The notes: generated by a model from the sequence alone, not told the origin. 64,000 nucleotides of DNA from Takakia lepidozioides (GCA_030704615.1 CM060732.1:17360001-17424000), one strand, 5' to 3'. Counted from the first letter of the stretch, positions 10,064 to 22,006 are shown. Numbers and translations are program-made.

Positions 10064-12268
10064 TCAGTCTGACTCAGAGTCAGTACAATGTATCCCCTCT
10101 TCCTCTGCATCTAAGTCTAAGTATTTTAGAACACCGGATCCACGCTGGATACACCTACGGCTGGCCACTAAAAAGTCAGGGGATAGGGACTCGGACGCGT
10201 GAAGTGCCATTGCTTCGGCATAAACAGGGAGCAGAAAATTGAAAAGGGGGCTGTCGAAAACAGACTCGCCAGAAATGACTGTATCTCCTGAAGATCCACC
10301 GCTGCCTTTCCTGAAAGACAGCCTGAAAAAGTTATTACTGTAACTTTGATGTTATCGAGAAATTGAGTATGACTCCCAAAGAGGGTTTAGCACTTACTCA
10401 CATGAAAAGTCGTTGTCGACCTGCTTATCTTCGGGATCGTCATCATTTCGAATATGAATCCGATCAGTCTGTGTGCCTGAAGTGGAGCCAGACAAAAGGG
10501 GGAGGAGCACTGTGTTGTAGAGGTCAGAATCACCCTCCATACCAAAAAGGCTTCTTCCGCCTGCCTTGCATGCGTGGTAAGTTGCTCCTGCACCAGACAG
10601 GAGAACATAAACAGTTTGGAGGAGGGGATTTAAGCAGATGAAACTGTTGAAAGGAAACCAATTCGGAAGGGAGAAAACGAACCTGTGGACACAGAAAGAT
10701 CGACCACCCGTGCAGAGCGGTGGCTGCATGACTCCAGCAGTATTTGCATGAATGCTGGTGACTTTTCCTTTGCACCTCTCCAGGGAGTGCCATCTGGTCT
10801 CTTCAGAGTCTGACTGGACTGCATGAAGTTGTACAAAATGTCATCGACATGGGGCTCATAGGGGGGGTTGACGAAACAACCCTGGTCAGAAATCTCAAAG
10901 CTGCGGATGGAGGATGGTGTCTTTGATGTGCGAATCCTCCGCAGGCAGATCGCCTCGAACATCCTCGTCTGCCAAAGATAGCAGGTTAGTGTGGTAAACA
11001 CAATCTAAAGTGGAAGTGTGTACATCGGCTATTCAGAACTCTGACACCAAAAAAACCATGAATCGTTGATGATCGGTGTCGATCATAAAACATTCTACTA
11101 GAGTGGAGCTGCAGAGAAAATTGAAACTCATGATCAAAGCATAAGCAGAAGGCAGACGGCATACCAGCTGACCAGGGAAACCCCCTTTCACAAGGTAGAG
11201 GCTGTTCACACAATTCCATGTGCGCAAAACTTCAAACCCTGAAGACTTGAGGTATGATGCCAATGCCCGACGACTATCATTGTCACATGACTGAAAAAAC
11301 AGAAGTGTCCCTGCATCAGAGAGGAAATTGTTACAGAACCCGAATACCCAACTCCAGTAGTTGTCCTCGAATTTGTTCCACCCTGGCGTCTTGCCCTTTG
11401 GAAGAACTTCTGGCACAGCCTGGCCATCCGGGATGTCGAGAATGACAATGTCGGCCGCATAAGTTTTCTGCACACCGCACACGAAGGTGGGACCTGTGCT
11501 CACCTGCAACAAACATGTTTTTTATAAGAACGATGGCAAGAATGTTTTCAAAGAACGAGACTGAAATACTGCCAACGAAACATTCAGAGAAAAAGGAAAG
11601 AAACTGGAATTCTCACCAGATTGAGGAATGAGATTATATTGTCCCAGGTAGGGGATGGCACCCCAGTGTATCCTCTCTTTCGACTCTGCATCATCGAAAG
11701 CCAACCCTCATTAACAATTTTCATCTCTCCTGCTGAATCAGAACGGGAAGGGTGTGGCTTGGCATCGAACACGCACTGAAGAGTGCGGGTATATCTTCCA
11801 GCACTAAAGTCCTGCCCACTCTCCATCTCCTTTTCATTCTCCTTCCCCTTGTCCTTTTCCTTCTCTTTGGACTTGTCTTTGTCCTTTGGCTTTGCTGGTG
11901 AGATGGCTATGACATCAACAACCTTGTCTTTTGGTTTGCGGCCCGCCTTCTTTCCCTTCTGCGGCGTTCCCTGAGCATCAGGCTCCTTGGCAGCCAAGGT
12001 TGCTATGTTTCGTTGATACTCTTCGTCAGTCAAAGGCGCCAGCATCTCAGCGTTATTGTTCAAGTATTTCATATGTTGTTCTTGAAAGGTCGTGTGCTCA
12101 GGTGCGCAGTCAAGGTACCACCCACAGTCTCTGAAGTGAGAAGGACTCCAGTCCTTCAATATCCCTGCAGTATACATGGTTGGATCGTTTGCAGGGTCCG
12201 ACCACATGTCAAGATAGTCGGGAATTCCGCTCAGGTGATTTCCTTCCATAAGCACATATTACGTGTAC
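10064..12268 (-). pseudogene. Methyltransferase-like gene, copy 2 (diverged, 5'-truncated)
   Basis: Five exons on the minus strand, 12268-11617, 11503-11165, 10968-10683, 10587-10398 and 10310-10064, all with GT/AG ends. Intron positions and phases match copy 1, except for one extra intron (11616-11504) that copy 1 lacks. Shared landmarks with copy 1 are MYT..I-K-x-W and RDC.WY (first exon), ILDIPDG (11437-11423), W-N-K-F...YW, FEA-x-C, DILYNF, G..WR...SPAF-x-Q-x-L-x-E-x-CS, and R.LFGMEGDSDL-x-N. The SAM-loop equivalent reads VDLSVSTG instead of FTCGTG, so a glycine is lost. A highly charged K/D/E-rich linker lies in exon 1. If the upstream phase is conserved, a TAA sits at 12261-12259. Exons further 5' are absent: Ret-D sequence starts at about 12337. 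Confidence 0.6.
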
Positions 12269-12571
12269 CTGAAAAAAGGAGATGAATCCCAACCCACAAA
12301 AGCGCTCAGTGAGTAAGATGCAAGTAGAACAGAAATACTGTGAATATCGTGGGGCCAGAAGCAGGGAGTGCTCAAGGGCCACCACTTGGTGGAAGATCCA
12401 CCACAAAAACAACAGGTCCAGAAGGACCAGCACCAGCAAGGGTGCCAGCACCTGTCAGTGGGCAGAAGGTAGGGCCACAGATGGCGTTACAACCAACACG
12501 GGCAAAACCACCCTTTCCAATATATTCAGGAAAAAGGGGATCCCGATGTACACATTAGCCAATTTGAGCAC

Positions 12572-15528
12572 ATGTGTATAGTGAACAATGAGAATGGCGA
12601 TGATGCCAAGATGAGATTGTTTCCTTGTTCACTTATCAAGAAAGCAAGTGAATGGTATGCAAGATTCCCTGATAATCATTTCCTAACCTGGAATGGCTTG
12701 AATACAGCATTTCAAAATAGGTTCAGGACAAGTAAAACTGAGGATGAAGTGTATGGAAGTTTACAACAGCTAAAGCAGAAGAAGCATGAAACTGTTGAAG
12801 AGTATATGGAGAAGATGGAATTGATGATGAAAAAGCTGGCTGCAGTACCAACACCCGATTTACAGAAGACTTGGTTTGTGAGTGGACTAAGACCAGAGTT
12901 GCAAAAGAAAGTGGATATGTTACCCCATAATACAGTGGAGGAGGCATTTGAAACTGCGAACAGAATTGAGCAATTGGGAATGCTCAGGAGAGAAAAAAAA
13001 AAAGATGAGGACTCTGAGGATGAGTTAGATGAAGAAGAAGAGCAAGAACTAAAAAGAAAGAGTAAGAGAAAGGAGAAGTTGAAGAGGGATAACTATGAAA
13101 AAAAATTGGAAGAAATCTTGAAGAAGTATGCCACAGAGGCTGCAACACATTGGAGGAAGGGTGTATGGTGTGCAAAGTGTCAGAATGAAGGCCATACCAC
13201 CACAGAATGCCACATGAAGGAGAAACACTGTACTATCTGTAAAATGGATAACCATTCTACTGAGAATTGTTACTACAACAGAAGGACAGCTGCAAGAGAA
13301 CCTAGGCAAGTAAGGGTGCATCAAGTGCAGCCCCAGCCAAGAAGAAACAATGATCAGGACCACTATGGTAGGTCTGGTGGTTATAACAATGGCATGGAAG
13401 GGAGAGGTAATTCAAGAGGGAATTACCAAGGAAATTCCAGAGGCAACTATCAGGGTAATCCAAGGGGGAATTACCAGCCCGGGAATCAGGATTATAGAAA
13501 TAATCCAAGAACAGACCAAGGGCGAGGACCCAATGGTGAAGAGCTATGTTACTATTGTAATCAGCCAGGACATCGCAAGGCAGCCTGTTCATTCTGGATA
13601 AGACACCAGAATGAGATGAGAGCTCCTGTGAATGAGGGCCCAGTGGTGGCAACTCACATGGTTAGGCCATGTGTTGTACCAGAAGTAAGTACAATAATAG
13701 TAACAAGAAGTAAAGCCAAACTAATACCTCCAGTAGAAGAGGAAGAAGATGAGAATGGAAGTGGCAATGATATGCCTGAAGATGAAGAGACTTGGAAAGA
13801 TGAGAAGGAACTGCACAAGGAAGTGACAGATACTATAAGGGAAATGCAAAAGAGTACTGATATTCCTGTGGCAGATTCCTCTGATTCGGATGGAGAAAAA
13901 GAAGGGAGTGAGGAAGAAAGGAAAAAAGAAGATGCAGACATGCAAAGTAATGAAGAGACTTTGGCTGAAGTAATATGTCAGACCAAAGCAGAAATTACCA
14001 TTGGACAGCTATTAGCTGTGGCACCTTATTATAGGCACAGGCTGTATCAAGCAATCAATCGAATTGCCCAAGAGACAGGAAACACAGACCTGAACAGCAA
14101 GGTGACCAGTTATAATGTGAAGCCGGAAGGGCGAGAAACAGTCATGGACTTTGATGATTCTATGCCAGTAATCCAATTGAGAATTGGAAGCACAGAACTA
14201 ACTGATGTACTGATAGATGGTGGTTCTGGAATAAATATCATGACAGACCAATTAAGGAAGAAGCTTGGTCTAAGTAACATGAAACCAGCCCCATTTACAG
14301 TAACAATGGCAGATCAAAGAAGTGTACAGCCATTGGGATTAATAAGAGGAGTTAAGATACAGATACAGAAGATGATCTTTATGATCACAGTAACTGTATT
14401 AAAAATGGATGAAGTCATGGAGGCTTACTCCTTATTATTGGGACGTCCGTGGCTGAAACAGGCCAGGGTATTCCATGACTGGAATTCTCAGTTACTAACC
14501 GTGCATAATGGGATACACGAGATACAAATTACCACAAAGAAATCTAGTAGATTACCTGCTACAAGAAGACCTCGAGGAGTCAGAGAGTATGACTGGAAAG
14601 GAGGACTGGATGAGGAGCAGGAAGCTACCCTATTTGCTGCACACCCAGAGTGGGAGCAGGTTGCAGAGATGCGGCTGGAAAGCCTAAGTTGTTTGAGAGG
14701 TATCTGCTGTGGTGTAGTGACAGCAATACCAACTAAAGAGGAAACCAACATTTACCCATCACATTTCTATGAAGAAAGAGAAGGAGAAATAGAAATCCTA
14801 GAAGAACCAGCCACTGTGAGCTTACAGGATGAAGTGGTGACTGGTTGGACAATCACAGCTGATGAGCAGGTGAGGGAAGTGAATGTGGGAACTAAAGAGG
14901 AACCGAGGATGGTGAAAGTAGGAGCTGATTTGGAGCCGGAATTCTTCGAAGAAGCTAAAAGCTTGTTCATCAAATACAGAGATGTATTTGCTTGGAGCTA
15001 TGAGGATTTAAAAGGGATACCACCTGAAGTCTGTCAGCATAAGATTGAACTGGAACCAGGGTCAGTACCAATCAAGCAGGCGAGGTATAGAATGAATCCC
15101 AACTACGCACAGAAGGTTGGAGAAGAGATAAAGAAGTTGGCTGAGGCTAAGTTTATATACCCAATAGAGTATACAACTTGGTTGTCACCCATTGTTATAG
15201 TTCCCAAGAAGAATGGCAAACTAAGAGTATGTGTGAACTATAAGAAGCTGAATGCTTGTACGAAGAAAGATCCTTTCCCTTTGCCATTCACAGAAGCAGT
15301 ATTAGACACTGTGGCAGGCCATGAGATGTACTCATTCATGGATGGCTTCAATGGTTATAATCAAGTGCAAGTGGCAGAAGAAGACCAAGGGAAAACAGCT
15401 TTCATCACAGACTTGGGGGCTTATGCATACAAAGTCATGCCCTTTGGACTTTGTAATGCACCAGCGACCTTTCAGAGAGTGATAAGTGAATCTTTTCATG
15501 AGTATCTGGATGATTTCATGCAGTATTC
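12572..15528 (+). pseudogene. gag-pol: Ret-D gag-protease-RT (N-terminal) polyprotein
   Basis: A frame of about 980 codons. In order: a capsid domain (A-S-E-W-Y-A-R-F...F-R-T-S...E-T-V-E-E-Y), an acidic and Lys-rich linker, and three CCHC knuckles (CAKCQNEGHTTTEC, CTICKMDNHSTENC, CYYCNQPGHRKAAC). An RGNYQGN repeat lies between the second and third knuckles. A retropepsin-like site LIDGGSGIN (about 14210-14236) follows, then the RT palm start (SPIVIVPKKNGKLRVCVNYKK). A single missing T near 15522 shifts the frame exactly at the RT catalytic FLDD motif. Ret-C, which keeps the base, reads VFLDDFSVYSS there. This copy is therefore inactive. Confidence 0.9.
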
Positions 15529-18240
15529 TTGGATGATTTCAGTGTGTACAGCTCTAAGAGTGAGCACTTGCATAAATTGGAGTTATGTTTGGCCAGATGC
15601 AGGATGAGAGGTCTGGGCCTGAATCCAGAGAAGTGTACTTTCTGTGTGAACTCAGGGGTGCTGCTGGGACACATTGTGTGTAAGAAGGGACTCCTTGTGG
15701 ATCCCAGGAAGACAGAAGCCATTAAACCCTCTCCACCACCGATGAATGTTAAAAGTCTACGGAGATTCCTTGGGCAAACCAGTTATTACAGGAGATTTGT
15801 CAAAAGGTATGCACAAATAGCAGCACCATTGAGCAAACTACTGAAGAAAGATGCAGTGTTTGCCTGGACAGCTGAATGTCAACAGGCATTTGAGGAACTT
15901 ACACTGTCAGTAACAACTACACCTGTGCTGATTAACCCTCACTGGCATGTAGTATTCCATGTTCACTGCGATGCATCAGGAGAAGCGTTGGGAGCGGTGT
16001 TAGCCCAGAATGTTACAGGGAATATAGATTCACCTGTGTACTATGCTAGCCGGTTGATGAACAGTGCTGAGAGGAACTATAGCACAACGGAAAGAGAAGC
16101 ATTGGTAATGATCTATGCAGTGAAGAAATTCAGGCATTACCTGTTGGGCAAGAAGTTTATGTTCTATGTGGATCACCAGGCTCTGATATACTTGGTAAAC
16201 AAACCTCTGATAAGCGGAAGAATAGCAAGATGGTTGATAATCTTGCACGAGTTTGAGTTCGAGGTTGTTTACAAGCCTAGGAGACTGCATCTTGTAGCGG
16301 ATCATTTGTCACGATTGTCAACAGGAGAACCAGCCACAGGAATAGATGATCAATTACCAGATGCGAGTCTCTTTGCAGTGGAGGTGCAGGGAAGTGCAGA
16401 TGACTGGTTAGATTGGCAGTGGCCAATCAGATACTACCTTACTCATGGTCAGTGCCCACCTAGTTATGGTAAGGAGCAGAGAAAGAGAATCGCTATCAAA
16501 GCTTTACCTTATACTATGGTAGGAAGCAGAATGTATAAGTTAGGACCTGATGGAGTACTAAAACGATGCTTGTACCACCATGAAGTAAATAAAGTTTTGG
16601 CGGAAGTTCATAAAGGAGTGGCTGGAGGTCATTTTGGAGATGAGACTACCAGTAGAAAGATACTACTCGCAGGATACTGGTGGCCTACTTTGTTCAAAGA
16701 TGTACACGAGTATTGTCAGAAGTGTGATGAATGTCAGAGGCTAGGACCTTTGCAGAGATCTGGAAGGATGGCCTTGCATCCTACAATGCCTACGGAACCA
16801 TTTCAGAAATGGGGACTAGACTTTGTTGGACCAATTAACCCACCATCCAAGAATACACGAAACAGGTACATAATTACAGCCACTGATTATACTACAAAGT
16901 GGGTGGAAGCTAAAGCTTTGAGGGACAACACAGCCAAGTCCACAGCAAGGTTCCTGTACGAGAACATACTTACACGATTTGGCTGTCCCTTAGAATTTAT
17001 CAGTGATCAAGGAAGTCACTTCATGAATGAGACCATTGAGTTGTTGACTAAAGAGTTCATGATTGTGCATAGAAAGAGTACAACATATTACCCACAGGGT
17101 AATGGGCAAGCAGAGGCTACCAACAAAATACTATGTACTATCTTGGCTAAGATAGTCAATGCAAACAGAACGGATTGGGATACAAAGCTGCTGACAGCTT
17201 TGTGGTCATACTGGACTTCATATAAAGTCACCACTAAGTATACACCATTCCAATTAGTTTATGGTATGGAAGCCTTACTTCCAGTGGAATTCCTGTTACC
17301 TACCATGAGAACGGAGTGGGGAAAAAGAATGGAATTGCAAGACTCCATCAAGGTCAGGAAACATGAATTATACCATGTGGAAGAAGTACGTGCTGATGCA
17401 GCTGATAATATGACCAGAATTCAGATGAAGCGAAAGGAACAGTTTGATGAAGGCAAGATAAAGACTTTTAAGACGGGGGATTTGGTTCTATGGTTGCAGA
17501 AGAAAGGAAAGATTCAAGCTTCTAAGCTTAAATCACCATGGAAAGGACCTTATGTCATACAAAAGATGTATGATAACAACACCGCCATGTTACAAACCAT
17601 TAACAAAGAAATGCTGGGAAGAGTCAATGCAAATAAGTTGAAGGGGTACAGTGGTATCTATGACAAACCCTTGCAGCATGATTTGCATGTTGAACCGCAA
17701 GAGCAGTCACGGGCTGCACCAATGTTACGAACGGAGTATGGAGCACTTGTCGCTAGGCCGAGCATATATGACCAGGGAGGGCAAAACAAACGTGACACAG
17801 CCTATCACAGCCCAACAAGGCAAAGCACAGCCTATCACAGCCCATCAAGGCAAAGCACAGCCTATCACAGCCCATCAAGGCAAAGCACAGCCTATCGCAG
17901 CCCATCAAGGCAAAGCACAACCTATCACAGCCCATCACAACGTGACACAGCCTATCACAGCCCAACACGGCGCAACACAGCCTATCACAACCTACCACGG
18001 CGTGTCACAGCCTATCACAGCCCGTCACAGTCATCACAGCCGACACAGCCAACACAGCCCGTTACAGTCGTCACAGCAGACACAGCCACACAGCCAGTCA
18101 CAGCCCGACACAGCCAAACACAGTCGCACAGCCAGTCACAGCCCGTCACAATTTCACACAGCCAGTCACAGCTTGACACAACTGTCACGATCATAGGGAA
18201 CAGAGAGCAGGACAGGGAACGACTGTGGGGAACATGTTAG
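15529..18240 (+). pseudogene. pol: Ret-D RT-RNase H-integrase, fused to LTR repeats
   Basis: This frame resumes after the shift at 15522. It encodes the RT thumb (LLGHIV, FLGQTSYYRRF), RNase H (HCDASGEALGAVL, YSTTEREAL, DHQALIYL), the integrase HHCC zinc finger (H-K-G...H...C-Q-K-C-D-E-C), and the DDE core (GLDFVGP, ISDQGSHF, YYPQGNGQAEA). No chromodomain follows. The tail turns into YHSPSRQ-STA-type repeats coded by CACAGCCTATCACAGC units and then reads straight into LTR sequence, ending at a chance stop at 18238-18240. The non-chromodomain layout suits the Athila/Tat side of Ty3/Gypsy; this is inference. Confidence 0.88.
17795..18180 (+). repeat. CACAGCC minisatellite spanning the pol tail/LTR junction of Ret-D
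   Basis: The first half has 25-32-bp units of CACAGCCTATCACAGCCCATCAAGG type, as in the pol tail of Ret-C (43535-43815). The second half has CACAGCCGACACAGCCAACACAGCC units, as in the LTRs (48232-48500). The change of unit type at about 18010-18035 marks the deletion junction. Confidence 0.85.
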
Positions 18241-18795
18241 TTCACAGACGACGGTTAGTGAGGGAAACGGTTAGAACCACGGATAGGAAGATAAAGGGAA
18301 GAAACGGTGAATTGAGGGAGATCATTCGGAGAAGGACTTCTTGGTCATGAAGGAGAGGGGATCGGGCAGAGATGAAGAACGGAAGTGAAGATAGAGAGAT
18401 GATGAATAGATGCTTGATATATGCAAGGCTGTAAGGATATTGTAGAGCAGATTAGAGACATAATGGCTTCGGCCTGATACCTGATAAATCATAATCGGAT
18501 ACTTTTACGATACAATCACACTGTGTAGAGAGATCTGAGTGAAGCTGTGAAATGAATGGATGAGTTGATGGAATCCAATAGATTGATAAAGCAAACTGAT
18601 ACTTAATTATCAAGGGTAAGATAGCTAACATGAATACCAAAAGGGAAACAAATAGGAAACACCCCCATGATACACCAGCTGTAGGTCATGACTGATTGTT
18701 CTGCGCGGGCTGAGTACTTAGAGATTTCCAACTCTTCTATCTTGGAGTTTCCGCCTCGAATAGCGAAGGGATGGGTGAGTAAAAGCTGCGCGACA
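18030..18795 (+). repeat. Partial 3' LTR of Ret-D
   Basis: Collinear with the distal three quarters of the Ret-C LTR (for example 48330-49161), ending GAGTAAAAGCTGCGCGACA. The LTR start (TGTTAGAGGACTGTC) is absent. The next bases are ATCACC, with no matching duplication upstream. Confidence 0.8.
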
Positions 18796-19096
18796 ATCAC
18801 CAAGTGCCCAAAGTGCAAGAAAGACTGATATCAGGATGATGTCTAAGGGAAAAAAGTACCACGCAAGGTATAAGCGCCATTCCCCCTTGCATGGAGATTA
18901 TTAGAGAGTAGTTCTCATGCAAGATCTGAGTGTGGCTTTGGAAGGAGTGAGTGAGGAGTGAAAGAAGCGACGTTTGGTTTTGACCATTCACACCCAAATG
19001 AGGGAGAGGCTGCATAAAGGGAAAGACATAAGGGTGTTGTATTATGTGTGCTAATGGGATGATTACATGTGGGGGGCGTGGGGTATTTCATCCTAG
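18796..19096. other. Unassigned sequence between Ret-D and CACTA Tnp2
   Basis: About 300 bases without a recognisable gene. By position this is probably non-coding CACTA sequence or an intron upstream of the Tnp2 exon. Confidence 0.4.
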
Positions 19097-19440
19097 AAAA
19101 TGCATTACTTTCCGATCATCCCGCGATTGAGGGCACAGTACCGAAGCCCCGAATTGGCCAGACTCATGAGATGGCACGCCTCGCATCGGAGCCCCCCGGA
19201 AAAGGTGTGCGGGCCACAAGATTCACAAGCATGGAGGCATATTGAAGAGATGTGGCATTTTCTCTTGGAGGACCCACGACATGTCCACCTCGGCTTATCC
19301 TCGGATGGGGTCAACACATTCTCTGTCCAGTCATGTAGTCATTCCACTTGGCCGGTGACCATGGTGAATTACAACATCCCTCCGTATCTTTCAATTAAAA
19401 AAGGCCATATCATGTTGGCTGCCATTGTGCCAGGTGAGTG
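19097..19440 (+). pseudogene. CACTA transposase Tnp2, N-terminal part
   Basis: This frame encodes a segment typical of plant En/Spm Tnp2 transposases: YFPIIPRL, a MRWH motif, DSQAW, DPRHVHLGLSSDG-N-F, and WPVTMVNYNIPP, ending in I-V-P-G. A GTGAGT donor follows directly (about 19435), so an intron is likely. The next part of the protein is found on the opposite strand at 22006-21827, which implies an inversion. The transposase acts in cut-and-paste excision by binding the CACTA ends; this copy cannot be functional as arranged. Confidence 0.75.
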
Positions 19441-19647
19441 TACTCATTTCATGTTTATTATTGCCTTCGACTTAACATTAAACTTCTGATCTTTGACGCA
19501 ATTCGGATGCAAGATTGATGAGTGACATAATCAAGGAGTAAGACGTGTAATTCATTTTGTAGTATAATCTGCATATTGGTGGAGCATTGAAACAATGATG
19601 AGAATGTCTCAAAGGGAAAAAACAAGTGGCAAACATGGACACGTACT

Positions 19648-20137
19648 TGGTACTGGTAAAGAATTGGATTCCTAAGGATATCCTGTGGATCAAACTTACA
19701 CCAAGAACAACTTTTCAGACGTGCTTGCCATATGGTTATATGGTAATGGAACCTTCTAGTATAGCCAAGGGTGCATTGAAGCTTGAAAGAAATCCAGGCA
19801 TATACGAGAGATACTACAGAAGAGAGTTTTGGTTATTGCCTCATAAGAGATATGAAAGACATGGGACATGAGTGATGAAAGAGAAGCTAGACTCCACAGA
19901 TATTCAGCAAAAAGATAAAGTTATTTGAAAGCTAATTATCCATATCTTTGGGAGAGAGGAATAGACATAGGGGAATCATCTGGACCTCTCACACAATTAA
20001 GACCAGAGAGTACATCACCCATACCGAAAGAACCAGAGTTGGATGCCACTCCTTCTTATTCTTTACAAGAAAGATTAAGGGATTTGGTACAGGAAGAAGA
20101 TCAGCCACGAGGGGAAACATCTGAGGTACATCCCTGG
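19648..20137 (+). pseudogene. Ret-A gag leader fragment, inverted segment
   Basis: It encodes VLVKNWIPKDILWIKLTPRT and onward, ending at EVHPW, and corresponds to Ret-C 34450-34935. It picks up exactly where the minus-strand Ret-A leader at 22007 stops (HMHEEL versus HMHEELVLVKNW in Ret-C). A stop codon follows RYERHGT at about 19871 and the frame resumes at 19928. The 3' edge at 20137 abuts CACTA Tnp2 sequence in the opposite orientation. Confidence 0.7.
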
Positions 20138-22006
20138 AATGAACTTAGAGGCTGCAATTCCATGGGCAAATTTTGTGAAGGAACATTCCGGCGGCCCGCT
20201 CCTCGTCGTGGGCGTCTAGTAACCGGCCTTGGATGGTTCCGCCTCCATGCAAGCGTCTCCTCCTCTCGTTGCTGAATAAGATTATTGTATCTTGTCTCCC
20301 ACTCATGTATGGATGGGGTGTTCTTCAGTATGAAGTCATGCGCTTGCTCAATCACCAAGGTCGGCAATTTTACCCTCTTCGATTTTTTGGGCAAAACGAT
20401 GTCATTAGTTCGTGCATCCTCCTCTTCCTTCCACATCCGAGGGGATTCCTCATCCACCCTTGCCATGTACTCCGTGCAATAGAACATAGCTTCTTGCAAC
20501 GTATACCCCTCCGCCATGCTACCCTCCGGGTGCGTCATTTGTCTTACAAATCCTTTCAAAGTCTTCATATAACGCTCAAGGAAGTACATCCACCGAGAAT
20601 GAACGGGGCCGGCAATCGAAGCCTCTTCCACTAAGTGCACTACCGAATGCACTTGGATGTCAAAGAAGGAGGGAGGAAGGTGCATCTCCAACATACACAT
20701 TACCTCCACCGTCTCCTTCTTCATGCGTGGAAAATCTGCTTCTTCCAACTCTTTGGAGCAAATCCACCAGAACAAGCCTCCCAATCTATAGATTGCCTCA
20801 CGAACCTCGGGAGTTAATGTCCCACGTACTGCAATGGGCAAGATGTCTTGCAATAGATTGTGGTAGTCATGAGACTTCAAACCATGGACCCCGTCTTCTT
20901 CGCTGAACTTCATACGGAGGGATAACCCATAACCAGTTGGTGTTCGGACAACACTTATGGTGGCTATCACTTTCTTGTATTCCTCCTTTGTCCATTGCCA
21001 AGGTGCGCGCCTATACTTCCACCGTACAACACCCTTTGGGTCCACACCATTTTGTTCGGCCCATAGATTACGCATGCGATCCTGCTCCTCAAGCTTCTTT
21101 CTAACACCGAGAGAATCTCCTTTTGCAGCCACTCCCTTCTTTGCCGGCGTGCCATGAAGAACCCAAAAAAGGGACGAGCAGACATTCTTCTCAATATGCA
21201 TGGGATCTAGAAGATGGCGAATCTTCAGGTCCTACATATATCCCCACCCACAAAGTGAAAGTGACAATGCAACGCATACCAAATGTACAATATCACATGC
21301 ATGCATAGGGATATTGACGGTGTTTTTGTGGAATATGTACTGCCCAATATGGCAACTCGTAGAAGATTGAAAGTCGTTTCATGTCGGGCACGTCCACTTC
21401 ACCGTCCGTGCCCGCATTGGCCTCCTTCCATCGGTCCTCCCAAAACTGCCCGGACGGTGTCATAGGGGGGGGACGTACTTCCGCTTTGCCATGAAACAAG
21501 TGTTTCTCTCTTCTTCTCCATCGATGGCTCATAGGAAGAAATTTGCGGTAGTTGGGATACACCATCTTGTGAAGATGGCGGGAGCTATGTGCATCAAGAT
21601 CATCGCCACAATGCAAGCATGCATGGTACCCTTTGGTGCTTAGCCCCGAGCAAACAGTTAGTCCTGTACTACACATCCCGCCACATTAGCAAAAACAAAA
21701 AGTTGTCATGTGCATGGCCCATAATGCCATCTACCCCACTACGGTGCACAAGACTGTCGCCGCTACTTCAATCAATCCCAAGCCTCATCCTCATCCGGCA
21801 TTGACAAGTGAATGTACGCGGGTTGTTCATGGGGAACATAATATACCTGGATAATCATGCATTGTCCAAAGCAAGATGCCTCTCATCTGAAAAGATTGTC
21901 CGGCCATAGGGTCAAGTGAAGCATCCAATGTCGGGACCCCCCTCCATAGCTCTTTAAGTTCATCAACAAAAGGCATGTGGATACAAGGTGAACTAACATC
22001 ATAGTT
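20138..22006 (-). pseudogene. CACTA transposase Tnp2, central and C-terminal part
   Basis: Read on the minus strand, the segments run in Tnp2 order. 22006-21827 encodes KNYDVSSP...DELKELW-R-GV...MRGILLWTMHDYPG. 21676-21293 encodes the KGYHACLHCG motif with ...HK-M-VY...R-FL...RRR and RLSIFYELPYW. 21201-20138 encodes MHIEKNVCSSL, followed by a DUF4218-like region (LKSHDYHNLLQ, IYRLGGLFWWIC, EMHLPPSFFDIQVH, GPVHSRWMYFLERYM-x-x-LK). Frames differ between the pieces because of introns or decay. Orientation is opposite to the N-terminal piece at 19097-19440. Confidence 0.85.

Larger units (their letters stand above)
12337..18795 (+). mobile_element. Ret-D: truncated Ty3/Gypsy element
   Basis: From about 12337 this is collinear with Ret-C from about 35352 (gag linker) through pol. 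It then jumps from the CACAGCC-repeat tail of pol into the CACAGCC repeats of an LTR (about 18010-18035) and ends at the LTR terminus GCGCGACA (18795). The 5' LTR, PBS, gag leader, extra 3' ORF, PPT and the first part of the 3' LTR are missing. The 5' edge abuts an intron of methyltransferase-like copy 2 without an LTR, so it is a rearrangement junction and not a clean insertion site. Confidence 0.8.

Noticed and set aside
17753-17998. 81-codon minus-strand ORF of repeated GCDRLCFALM
   Set aside because: Antisense of the CACAGCC minisatellite in the Ret-D pol tail.
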